Positions 1 through 5,469 of a stretch of DNA of 6,188 nucleotides are shown here, piece after piece; within the stretch, counting starts at the first letter, position 1; every line of letters begins with the position of its first letter. The notes under the pieces were generated by a model. The model was not told where the DNA came from and searched no databases. It saw only the letters and a program-made list of their open reading frames with translations. Source of the DNA: Blastococcus sp. GTDB taxonomy: Bacteria > Actinomycetota > Actinomycetes > Mycobacteriales > Geodermatophilaceae. The translations under genes were made by a program, and so were the position numbers. The stretch is taken from the NCBI GenBank assembly GCA_025963345.1, contig JAOPUS010000408.1:1-6188 (forward strand), written 5' to 3'.

Positions 1-563
1 ACCCGGAAGTACTGCGGCACGTAGATGACGGTGATCGAGATGGCCGCGGCCATGATGCCGCCCCACATGCTGGACTGCCCGCCGCTGATCACGATCGCCA
101 TGACGATGGCCAGCAGCAGCGAGGGGAAGGCGTAGATCGCGTCGCAGATGACCACCAGGACACGGTCCAGCCAGCCACCGAAGTAGCCCGACACGAGGCC
201 GAGCAGCACGCCCAGGAAGATCGACAGGACGACGGCGATCACGATGACGTAGAGAGCCGTCCGTGAGCCCCAGATCACCCGCGACAGGACGTCGTAACCG
301 CCGACGGTGGTGCCGAGCCAGTGCTCGCCCGACGGCGGCTGCTGCGCGCCGAACGCTCCGGAGGCGTCGCGCAGCTGGTTGTACTCGTAGGGCGCCAGCA
401 GCGGGGCGAAGATCGCCGTGAACACGAAGACGCCGCTGAGCACCAGGCCGACGACGAGCATGCCGCGCTGCAGGCCGACGCTCTGGTGCAGCTGACGGAT
501 CAGCGGCAGGCTGCGCCAGCCGCGGCGCCGGCGGTTCGGATGAGGCTCGGTGACGGTGGCCAT
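1..563 (-). CDS. ABC transporter permease, DppC/OppC type (C-terminus cut off by window edge)
   Basis: This is the second inner-membrane permease subunit of a peptide/nickel-type ABC importer. It pairs with the upstream DppB-like protein to form the translocation channel. The 187 visible residues run from a hydrophilic, arginine-rich N-terminus (about 1-30) into TM1 (about 34-58). The family signature GYDVLSRVIWGSR lies at 89-101, followed by further membrane segments at about 103-126 and 135-160. The frame is open to the window edge at VPQYFR, just where the EAA loop that contacts the ATPase would begin, so about a third of the protein is missing. The ATG at 563-561 shares its A with the TGA of the upstream permease (TGATG), which implies translational coupling. 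A GAGG ribosome-binding site lies at 572-569. The family call is firm. The substrate cannot be read from this subunit; oligopeptide is most likely by family. Confidence 0.93.
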   Translation of the reverse strand, partial: MATVTEPHPNRRRRGWRSLPLIRQLHQSVGLQRGMLVVGLVLSGVFVFTAIFAPLLAPYEYNQLRDASGAFGAQQPPSGEHWLGTTVGGYDVLSRVIWGSRTALYVIVIAVVLSIFLGVLLGLVSGYFGGWLDRVLVVICDAIYAFPSLLLAIVMAIVISGGQSSMWGGIMAAAISITVIYVPQYFR

Positions 564-1669
564 CAGTACCTCACCCGGGGGTCGATGAGCGCGGCGATGA
601 CGTCGACGATGAAGTTCGTGACGGCGACGATCACGGCCAGCAGCACGACGATGCCCTGGACGGCGACGAAGTCGCGGGCCTGCAGGTACTGGGTCAGCTG
701 GAAGCCGAGGCCCTTCCACTCGAACGTCGTCTCGGTGAGCACCGCGCCGCCCAGTAGCAGCGCGATCTGCCGGCCGATGACCGTGACGATCGGGATCAGC
801 GCCGGCCGGTAGGCGTGCTTGCGCAGCAGTCGCCGCTCGGGCACACCGCGGGAGCGGGCCGCCTCGACGTAGCCCATCCCGAGGGTGCCGATGACATTGG
901 TGCGCACCAGCCGCAGGAAGACACCGGCGGTCAGCAGGCCGAGGGCGACGGCCGGCAGGATCGCGTGCTGGAGGACGTCGGAGATGACCGCACCGTCGCC
1001 GAGCCGGATCGCGTCGATCAGGTAGATGCCCGTCGAGCCGTTCAGCGTCTGCAACTGGATCTCCGCACCGGTCGAGGCCCGGCCGGCCACCGGCAGCCAG
1101 CCCAGCTGCACCGAGAAGACCAGCTTGAGCAGCAGGCCGAAGAAGAAGACCGGGGTGGCATAGCAGAGGATCGCGAAGACCCGCAGCGCGGCGTCGGGCC
1201 ACTTGTCGCGCCAGTAGGCGGCCAGCCGGCCGAGCGGGATGCCGACGACGAAGGCCACCAGCAGCGCGTAGAAGGCCAGCTCCAGGGTCGCCGCGCCGAA
1301 GGTCGTGAGCACCTCGGTCACCGGGCGGTTGTCGCTGATCGTCGTCCCGAAGTCGCCGTGCAAGAGCGCGGTCAGGTACTCCCAGTACTGCACGAGGATC
1401 GGCCTGTCGTAGCCGGCCGCGTGGACGCGTTCGGCCAACTGCTCCCCGGTCAGCCGCCCGCCGAGCGCGGCGGTGATCGGGTCACCTGTGGAGCGCATCA
1501 GGACGAACACCGTCGTCACCAGGATGAACACGGTGGGGAAGATCAGCAGGAAACGGATCAGCAGATAGCTACCCAGCCCTCCCCCGCCCCCGCGTCGCTT
1601 CGCCGACGCCGGGGTGGCGGCGTCGGGAGCTGCACCGCTGCCGGTCAGCTCGGTCGTCGTCGTGGCCAT
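563..1669 (-). CDS. ABC transporter permease, DppB/OppB type
   Basis: This is the first membrane permease of the importer, 368 residues from the chosen start. A low-complexity, Gly/Ala/Thr-rich cytoplasmic leader (1-33) precedes TM1 (about 35-58). The family hallmark RSTGDPITAALGG follows at 59-71, then a periplasm-side domain containing YWEYLTALLHGDFGTT (95-110). Further membrane segments lie near 128-150, 162-187, 235-255, 292-315 and 334-358. The EAA loop that docks the ATPase begins at YVEAARSRGVPERRLLRKHA (267-286), and FEWKGLG (311-317) is the usual post-loop motif. A GTG at 1678 would add three residues, but it lies inside the AGGTGG ribosome-binding site at 1680-1675, so the ATG at 1669 is preferred. 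The gene lies 116 bp after the binding-protein gene and overlaps the next permease by one base. It reads intact, with no missing motifs. Confidence 0.95.
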   Translation of the reverse strand: MATTTTELTGSGAAPDAATPASAKRRGGGGGLGSYLLIRFLLIFPTVFILVTTVFVLMRSTGDPITAALGGRLTGEQLAERVHAAGYDRPILVQYWEYLTALLHGDFGTTISDNRPVTEVLTTFGAATLELAFYALLVAFVVGIPLGRLAAYWRDKWPDAALRVFAILCYATPVFFFGLLLKLVFSVQLGWLPVAGRASTGAEIQLQTLNGSTGIYLIDAIRLGDGAVISDVLQHAILPAVALGLLTAGVFLRLVRTNVIGTLGMGYVEAARSRGVPERRLLRKHAYRPALIPIVTVIGRQIALLLGGAVLTETTFEWKGLGFQLTQYLQARDFVAVQGIVVLLAVIVAVTNFIVDVIAALIDPRVRY

Positions 1670-1674
1670 CTCTC

Positions 1675-1680
1675 CCACCT
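1675..1680 (-). promoter_or_regulatory. Ribosome-binding site that sets the DppB-type permease start
   Basis: The minus strand reads AGGTGG, then five bases (GAGAG), then ATG at 1669. The in-frame GTG at 1678-1676 falls within this site and has no comparable motif placed ahead of it. The ATG is therefore the better start. Confidence 0.7.
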
Positions 1681-1704
1681 GTGTTCGGGCCCGGACAGGC
1701 CGGA

Positions 1705-1739
1705 CCCCGGGTGACCCGCGCGGAGCGGGTCACCCGGGG
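1705..1739 (-). terminator. Perfect 15-bp inverted repeat between binding protein and permease: intercistronic hairpin, probably a leaky terminator or mRNA stabiliser
   Basis: The arms at 1705-1719 (CCCCGGGTGACCCGC) and 1725-1739 (GCGGGTCACCCGGGG) are exact reverse complements around a 5-base loop. The hairpin begins 46 bases after the binding-protein stop codon and ends 35 bases before the permease start. No T-run follows on the minus strand, so it is not a classical intrinsic terminator, although actinobacterial terminators often lack one. In binding-protein-first ABC operons, such hairpins are known to protect the upstream message and reduce read-through, giving excess binding protein over permease. 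The structure is seen directly. The function is inferred. Confidence 0.65.
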
Positions 1740-1785
1740 CCGTGTGCCTCCAGCTTCTCAGCCTTCGGCGTGATCTGTGCGCGGG

Positions 1786-3420
1786 TCAGCCCTTGCTGAG
1801 GGCGCCGTAGCGGAACTTGAACGAGGCGTCCAGGGTGTCCTGGGTGCCCTTCACGGCGGTTCCGACGACCGCGACCTGAGCGCCCTGAAGGTAGGGGACC
1901 GTCGACAGGTCGCCCGCCTCCAGCTTCTGGATCTGCTCGATCAGGGCCGTGCGCTCAGCGGCGTCAGGGGTGCTGGCCTGCTTGATGATCAGGTCGTTGA
2001 CCTGCTGGTTCGCGTAGTGGTTGCTCAGGAAGTTCTTCGTCAGGAAGAACGGCGTGAGGTAGTTGTCGGCGTCGGAGTAGTCCGGGAACCAGCCGAGCTG
2101 GTACGCCGGGTACGCGTCCGCCGTCCGCTGCTTGGCGTACTGCACCCACTCGGTGGTCTGCAGGTTCACCGTGAACAGGCCGCTGGATTCCAGCTGGTCC
2201 TTGATCAGGGCGTACTCGTCACCGGAGGACGGACCGTAGTGGTCGTTGGAGTACTGCAGGTTCAGCTGGATCGGCGTCTGCACGCCGGCTGCCTGCAGCC
2301 GGGCCTTGGCCTTGGCCGCGTCGGGGGCACCCTTGCCATCGCCGTACTGGTCCATCAGGGGCTTGATGGCCCCGGTCAGGCCGTCGGGGACGAAGGAGTA
2401 GAGCGGCGTGTAGGTGCCCTTGTAGACCTGCGAGGCGATCTCGTCGCGGTTGATCAGGTCGGCCACCGACTGACGGACGGCCAGCGCCTTGGCCGGGTCG
2501 GCCTCGGGGGTCGCGGCGCCGTACGGCTGGGTGTTGAAGTTGAACGTGATGTAGCGGATCTCGCCGCCGGGACCGTCGACGACCTGGACCTTGTTGTTGC
2601 CGCGCAGGTCGTCGATGTCGGTGGCCGACAGGCTGCGGAAGGCGACGTCGATGTTGCCCTGCTGGATGTCCAGCTTCAGGTTCGACGAGTCGGCGTAGTA
2701 CTTGACGTTGATCGTGTCGGTCTTCGGGGCGCCGAGCAGGCCCTGGTAGTCCGCGTTGGCCTTGTACGACACCAGGTTGTTCAGGTCGTAGCTGGTGATC
2801 GTGTACGGACCGGCGAAGGCCTTGCCGTCGACGATGGCCTGGTCGGGGGTCACCGCGGTGGCCGAGAAGACCTCCTCGTCCACGATCGGACCCGCCGGGC
2901 TGGAGAGGATCTGCGGGAAGACCTGGTCGTTCTCCGACTTCAGGTTGAACACGACGGTGGTGTCGTCGGGGGCATCGGTGCTCGCGAGGTTGTAGAGCAG
3001 CGACGACGGGCCGTTCTCGGCGGCGATCGACACCTGGCGGTCGAACGTGAACTTGACGTCCGAGGAGGTCAGGTCGTGGCCGTTGGCCCACTTCAGGCCG
3101 GGCTTGAGCTTGACCGTGTACTGGGTCGGTGAGGTGAACGAGGCCGACTCGGCGATGTCCGGCTCGACATCCGGGCTGCCGTAGGGCGTGTTCATCAGGA
3201 ACGGGAAGACCTGGTTCATGATGGCGAAGGAGCCGTTGTCGTACGAGCCCGCGGGGTCGAGCGTCGTGACCTTGTCCGTCGTGCCGATGGTCAGCGTGCC
3301 GCCGCCACCGGATCCGCTGTTGTTGTTGCTGCCGCCACCACAGGCGGTCAGCACCAGGGCCGTCGCCGCAACGCCCGCCGTGGCGACAACGCGCCGACGG
3401 CTGCTCGAACCGGATCTCAT
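1786..3420 (-). CDS. Extracytoplasmic solute-binding lipoprotein, family 5 (peptide/nickel ABC importer)
   Basis: This is the ligand-capturing component of the importer, predicted to be anchored to the outer face of the membrane. The 544-residue protein starts with an arginine-rich n-region (SRRRVV at 7-12), a hydrophobic core and the lipobox LTAC, with Cys27 as the lipidated residue. A flexible Gly/Ser/Asn linker follows (28-41), then the mature fold beginning LTIGTTDKVTTLDPA (43-57). Family 5 hallmarks include LKPGLKWANGHDLTSSDVKF early on and LGWFPDYSDADNYLTPFF near 442-459; the latter is typical of DppA/OppA-like proteins. The length fits the family. SRRxVV resembles a twin-arginine motif, so Tat export is possible but unproven. 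The ATG is preceded by GAGG at 3430-3427 with a 6-base gap. The gene is first in the operon, ahead of the two permeases. The ligand is unknown; oligopeptide is likeliest by family. Confidence 0.95.
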   Translation of the reverse strand: MRSGSSSRRRVVATAGVAATALVLTACGGGSNNNSGSGGGGTLTIGTTDKVTTLDPAGSYDNGSFAIMNQVFPFLMNTPYGSPDVEPDIAESASFTSPTQYTVKLKPGLKWANGHDLTSSDVKFTFDRQVSIAAENGPSSLLYNLASTDAPDDTTVVFNLKSENDQVFPQILSSPAGPIVDEEVFSATAVTPDQAIVDGKAFAGPYTITSYDLNNLVSYKANADYQGLLGAPKTDTINVKYYADSSNLKLDIQQGNIDVAFRSLSATDIDDLRGNNKVQVVDGPGGEIRYITFNFNTQPYGAATPEADPAKALAVRQSVADLINRDEIASQVYKGTYTPLYSFVPDGLTGAIKPLMDQYGDGKGAPDAAKAKARLQAAGVQTPIQLNLQYSNDHYGPSSGDEYALIKDQLESSGLFTVNLQTTEWVQYAKQRTADAYPAYQLGWFPDYSDADNYLTPFFLTKNFLSNHYANQQVNDLIIKQASTPDAAERTALIEQIQKLEAGDLSTVPYLQGAQVAVVGTAVKGTQDTLDASFKFRYGALSKG

Positions 3421-3517
3421 CCGTTACCTCGTCTTCAGACGGCGACTCGCGGGCACGGGAACATGCACCACCGCGGCCACCTGGCTAATGGAGGAATGGG
3501 TCTAACACGGTCTCTCA

Positions 3518-3548
3518 ACAGTAAGAAGTTCGGTGAAGACACTGTTAC
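3518..3548 (-). promoter_or_regulatory. Candidate promoter for the ABC importer operon, with a 6-bp inverted repeat over both boxes
   Basis: The gap between recR and the binding-protein gene (3421-3626) includes an AT-richer stretch at about 3485-3550. On the minus strand, GTAACA (3548-3543) resembles a -35 box with four of six consensus bases. TACTGT (3523-3518) fits the TAnnnT -10 pattern, with a long 19-base spacer. Transcription would begin near 3511, giving a leader of about 90 bases. The inverted repeat AACAGT (3517-3522) and ACTGTT (3541-3546) covers both boxes and could be an operator. All of this rests on weak matches in a region where some promoter is expected. Confidence 0.25.
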
Positions 3549-3568
3549 CGCGTCGTGACTGCAGTCGG

Positions 3569-3619
3569 CCCCGCTGCAGGGTCCCGCCGCGAGCCTGCGA
3601 GCGGTGGGGGGCAGCGGGG
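3569..3619 (-). terminator. Candidate recR terminator (9-bp inverted repeat)
   Basis: The arms CCCCGCTGC (3569-3577) and GCAGCGGGG (3611-3619) are exact reverse complements separated by 33 bases. The interval contains a second short pairing (CCGC with GCGG). On the minus strand the structure begins 7 bases after the recR stop codon, where a terminator would sit. There is no T-run and the loop is long, so it could be an imperfect terminator or chance pairing in GC-rich sequence. Confidence 0.4.
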
Positions 3620-3626
3620 TCCTTTC

Positions 3627-4226
3627 TCAGGCGTCGATCCGACGGCGTCCCTCGAACGCCCGCCCGAGAGTGACCTCATCGGCGTACTCCAGGTCACCGC
3701 CGACCGGCAGCCCGCTGGCGAGCCGGGAGACCGCGAGACCCATCGGGGAGACCAGCCGGGCCAGATAGGCCGCCGTCGCCTCGCCCTCGAGGTTCGGGTC
3801 GGTGGCGATGATCAGCTCGGTGACGGCGCCGTTCATCAGCCGGGTCATGAGCTCCTTGACCCGCAGGTCGTCGGGCCCCACGCCGTCGATCGGGCTGATC
3901 GCGCCGCCGAGGACGTGGTACCGCCCGCGGAACTCGCGGGTGCGCTCGATGGCGACGACGTCCTTGGGCTCCTCGACGACGCACAGGATGTCGTCGACGC
4001 GGCGCGGATCACGGCAGATGCGGCACTGCTCGGCCTCGGCCACGTTGTAACAGGTCACGCAGAAGCGGACCTCCAGCTGCACGCGGGTGAGCGCGGCGAC
4101 CAGCCGGGTGACGTCGGTGGACTCGGCGGCCAGCAGGTGGAAGGCGATCCGCTGGGCGCTCTTGGGACCGACGCCCGGCAGCCGGCCGAGCTCGTCGATC
4201 AGGTCCTGGACGGCACCCTCGTACAC
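3627..4226 (-). CDS. recR: Recombination mediator protein RecR
   Basis: RecR acts with RecO (and RecF) to load RecA onto single-stranded DNA during gap repair. The 199-residue protein has the family's usual length. It shows a helix-hairpin-helix (LGRLPGVGPKSAQRIAFHLL, 13-32), a four-cysteine zinc site (C56, C59, C68, C71) and a Toprim domain. Toprim motifs are visible at VVEEPKDVVAIE (83-94) and ATDPNLEGEATA (141-152). The conserved tail SRLASGLPVGGDLEYADEVT (167-186) follows. The start is GTG at 4226, because RecR proteins begin M-Y-E-G-x-V-Q-D-L and AGAGGA sits at 4237-4232. A longer reading from an upstream ATG would run through the end of ebfC and is rejected. The gene lies 22 bp after ebfC, so the two are probably cotranscribed. 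All key residues are present. Confidence 0.98.
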   Translation of the reverse strand: MYEGAVQDLIDELGRLPGVGPKSAQRIAFHLLAAESTDVTRLVAALTRVQLEVRFCVTCYNVAEAEQCRICRDPRRVDDILCVVEEPKDVVAIERTREFRGRYHVLGGAISPIDGVGPDDLRVKELMTRLMNGAVTELIIATDPNLEGEATAAYLARLVSPMGLAVSRLASGLPVGGDLEYADEVTLGRAFEGRRRIDA

Positions 4227-4231
4227 GGTGT

Positions 4232-4237
4232 TCCTCT
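4232..4237 (-). promoter_or_regulatory. Ribosome-binding site that sets the recR GTG start
   Basis: AGAGGA on the minus strand lies five bases ahead of the GTG at 4226-4224, in the 22-bp gap after the ebfC stop codon. With the conserved N-terminal MYEGAVQDL it fixes the recR start as GTG. Confidence 0.7.
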
Positions 4238-4248
4238 GGTTTCGGCGG

Positions 4249-4596
4249 TCAGAAGCCGGGGAGGCCGAGGCCTCCGCCGGGGCCGCCACCCAGGCCGCCG
4301 GCGAGCGGGCCCATGGTGGTCGCGGCGAGCTCGTCGGCCGCACGCTTGGCGTCGCGGACGGCGGCGACGACGAGGTCCTGCAGGGTCTCCAGGTCGTCGG
4401 GGTCGACGGCGGCCGGCGCGATCGTGACCGAGGCGAGGTCGCCGCTGCCGGTCATGATCGCCGTGACCAGGCCGCCCCCGGCCGAGCCGGTCACCTCGCG
4501 CTGCGCGAGCTCCTCCTGGGCGGCGACCAGTTGCTGCTGCATCTGCTGCGCCTGCTTCAACAGCTGCGCCATGTCGGGCTGGCCTCCGGGGAACAT
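4249..4596 (-). CDS. ebfC: YbaB/EbfC family nucleoid-associated protein
   Basis: This is a small dimeric DNA-binding protein of the YbaB/EbfC family, found beside recR in many bacteria and linked to nucleoid organisation and possibly to RecR function. The 115 residues begin MFPGGQPDM, then a Gln-rich alpha-helix (MAQLLKQAQQMQQQLVAAQE, 9-28) of coiled-coil character. The family core VTGSAGGGLVTAIMTGSGDL (35-54) and VTIAPAAVDPDDLETLQDLV (57-76) follows. The tail (96-115) is Gly/Pro/Leu-rich and low-complexity, as in mycobacterial homologues. The ATG at 4596 is chosen because related actinobacterial proteins begin M-x-P-G-G-x-D-M. The internal ATG at 4572 would start at residue 9. No good ribosome-binding site precedes 4596, but a TACGCT box six bases upstream suggests a leaderless transcript. 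The gene is divergent from the amidase gene. Confidence 0.95.
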   Translation of the reverse strand: MFPGGQPDMAQLLKQAQQMQQQLVAAQEELAQREVTGSAGGGLVTAIMTGSGDLASVTIAPAAVDPDDLETLQDLVVAAVRDAKRAADELAATTMGPLAGGLGGGPGGGLGLPGF

Positions 4597-4602
4597 GCAC
4601 CG

Positions 4603-4608
4603 AGCGTA
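4603..4608 (-). promoter_or_regulatory. Candidate -10 box for a leaderless ebfC-recR transcript
   Basis: TACGCT on the minus strand (4608-4603) matches the TAnnnT pattern. It lies exactly six bases before the ATG of ebfC at 4596, so transcription would start at or next to the A of the start codon. This arrangement is common in actinobacteria, and it would explain the lack of a ribosome-binding site. No clear -35 box lies at 16-18 bases spacing; GTGACA is 21 bases away. Confidence 0.4.
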
Positions 4609-4644
4609 GGCCGCCGCGCCGACGGAACGTGTCACGCTGGACCG

Positions 4645-5460
4645 ATGCGGTGGCTCGGACCGGGGGTCATGGCGCTCCTGCTGACCCTCGCCGGCTGCTC
4701 TTCTTCCGGCGCCTCGACCGGGCGACCCGCCGGAGAGGAGTCCACGACCAGCGCGACGACGACCCTCGCGACCCCGCCGCCGCCGGAACCGGCTCCGACG
4801 ACACCCGCAGCCCCTGCGCCCGTGGTCGTCCTGGATCCGGGCCACAACGGCGGGAACGCGGCCCACCCGGAGGTCGTCACCGCCCCCGTCCCCGACGGCA
4901 CCGGCGGGACCAAGCCCTGCAACACCACCGGCACGGCGACGAACGCCGGGTACCCCGAGCACGCCTTCACCTGGGACGTCGCCCTGCGGATGCGCGACCG
5001 GCTGACCGCCGCCGGCGTGACCGTCGTGCTGACCCGGCCGGACGACGTCGGCGTGGGTCCCTGCGTCGACGTGCGCGGGCAGCTGGCCGGGCAGGTCGGC
5101 GCGGCGGCGTTCGTCGGCATCCACGGGGACGGCGCGGGAGCCGGCGGCCACGGCTTCCACGTGATCACGTCGTCCCTGGGCCTGGCCGGGCCACAGGTCG
5201 CCGCCGGCAGCGCAGCCCTGGCGACAGCCGTGCGGGACTCGATGACCGCCGTCGAGCCGGTGAGCGACTACGTGGGCAGCAACGGGCTGGACTCCCGACC
5301 GGACCTGGCCGGCCTGAACCTCAACGCGGTGCCTGCGGTCTACGTCGAGTGCGGGAACATGCGCAACGCCGCCGACGCCGCGCTCATGTCCGGCGCCGAC
5401 GGGCGGGACGCGCTCGCGGCGCAGCTCACCGCGGGGGTGCTGGCCTTCCTCGGCCGCTGA
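4645..5460 (+). CDS. ami1: N-acetylmuramoyl-L-alanine amidase (Amidase_3), predicted lipoprotein, Rv3717/Ami1-like
   Basis: This is a zinc-dependent peptidoglycan hydrolase that cleaves the bond between N-acetylmuramic acid and L-alanine of the stem peptide, acting outside the membrane. The 271-residue protein has a short signal sequence with lipobox LAGC (Cys18), then a Ser/Thr/Pro/Ala-rich tether (19-59) and one catalytic domain (60-271). Active-site residues are visible: His67 in VVLDPGHNGG, Glu105 in YPEHAF, His160 in GIHGDG and catalytic Glu235 in VYVECGNMRN. The spacings 105-160-235 equal those I recall for M. tuberculosis Rv3717 (70-125-200). There is no separate wall-binding domain. 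Cys92 and Cys140 could form a disulfide. The start at ATG 4645 places the signal peptide correctly; the longer upstream frame is antisense to ebfC and recR. The gene is divergent from ebfC (48-bp gap) and convergent with dnaX (4-bp gap). No strong ribosome-binding site is visible. Confidence 0.93.
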   Translation: MRWLGPGVMALLLTLAGCSSSGASTGRPAGEESTTSATTTLATPPPPEPAPTTPAAPAPVVVLDPGHNGGNAAHPEVVTAPVPDGTGGTKPCNTTGTATNAGYPEHAFTWDVALRMRDRLTAAGVTVVLTRPDDVGVGPCVDVRGQLAGQVGAAAFVGIHGDGAGAGGHGFHVITSSLGLAGPQVAAGSAALATAVRDSMTAVEPVSDYVGSNGLDSRPDLAGLNLNAVPAVYVECGNMRNAADAALMSGADGRDALAAQLTAGVLAFLGR

Positions 5461-5469
5461 GCGCTCAGC
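5456..5469. repeat. 14-bp perfect palindrome spanning both convergent stop codons
   Basis: GCTGAGCGCTCAGC equals its own reverse complement. It contains the amidase TGA (5458-5460), the 4-base gap GCGC and the dnaX TGA read on the minus strand (5467-5465). As RNA from either strand it can fold to a 5-bp stem with a GCGC loop. It could act as a weak bidirectional terminator, but it lacks T-runs. Confidence 0.6.

Noticed and set aside
1691..1705. Short direct repeat CCGGAC (1691-1696 and 1700-1705)
   Set aside because: Two 6-base copies in GC-rich intergenic DNA are not beyond chance, and the nearby inverted repeat is the stronger structure.
815..1714. 299-codon open frame on the plus strand
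   Set aside because: It is antisense to the DppB-type permease. The product is dominated by Gln, Arg, Glu and Asp, with no family features.
1777..3132. 451-codon open frame on the plus strand
   Set aside because: It lies antisense to the clear binding-protein gene. The product is Val/Arg/Gly/Asp-rich with no recognisable domain, which is the usual shadow of a high-GC coding region.
3301..3345. Repetitive GCCGCC/TTG-rich stretch resembling a microsatellite
   Set aside because: It encodes the Gly/Ser/Asn-rich linker after the lipobox of the binding protein, an expected low-complexity tether.
3555..4427. 290-codon open frame on the plus strand
   Set aside because: It is antisense to recR and the end of ebfC, both of which are firmly identified. 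The composition is that of a shadow frame.
4087..4644. N-terminal extension of the amidase frame
   Set aside because: It would run antisense through ebfC and part of recR and would bury the lipoprotein signal peptide. The ATG at 4645 places the signal at the N-terminus.
4597..5160. Upstream extension of the ebfC frame on the minus strand
   Set aside because: It is antisense to the amidase gene, and related proteins begin at the M-x-P-G-G motif encoded from 4596.
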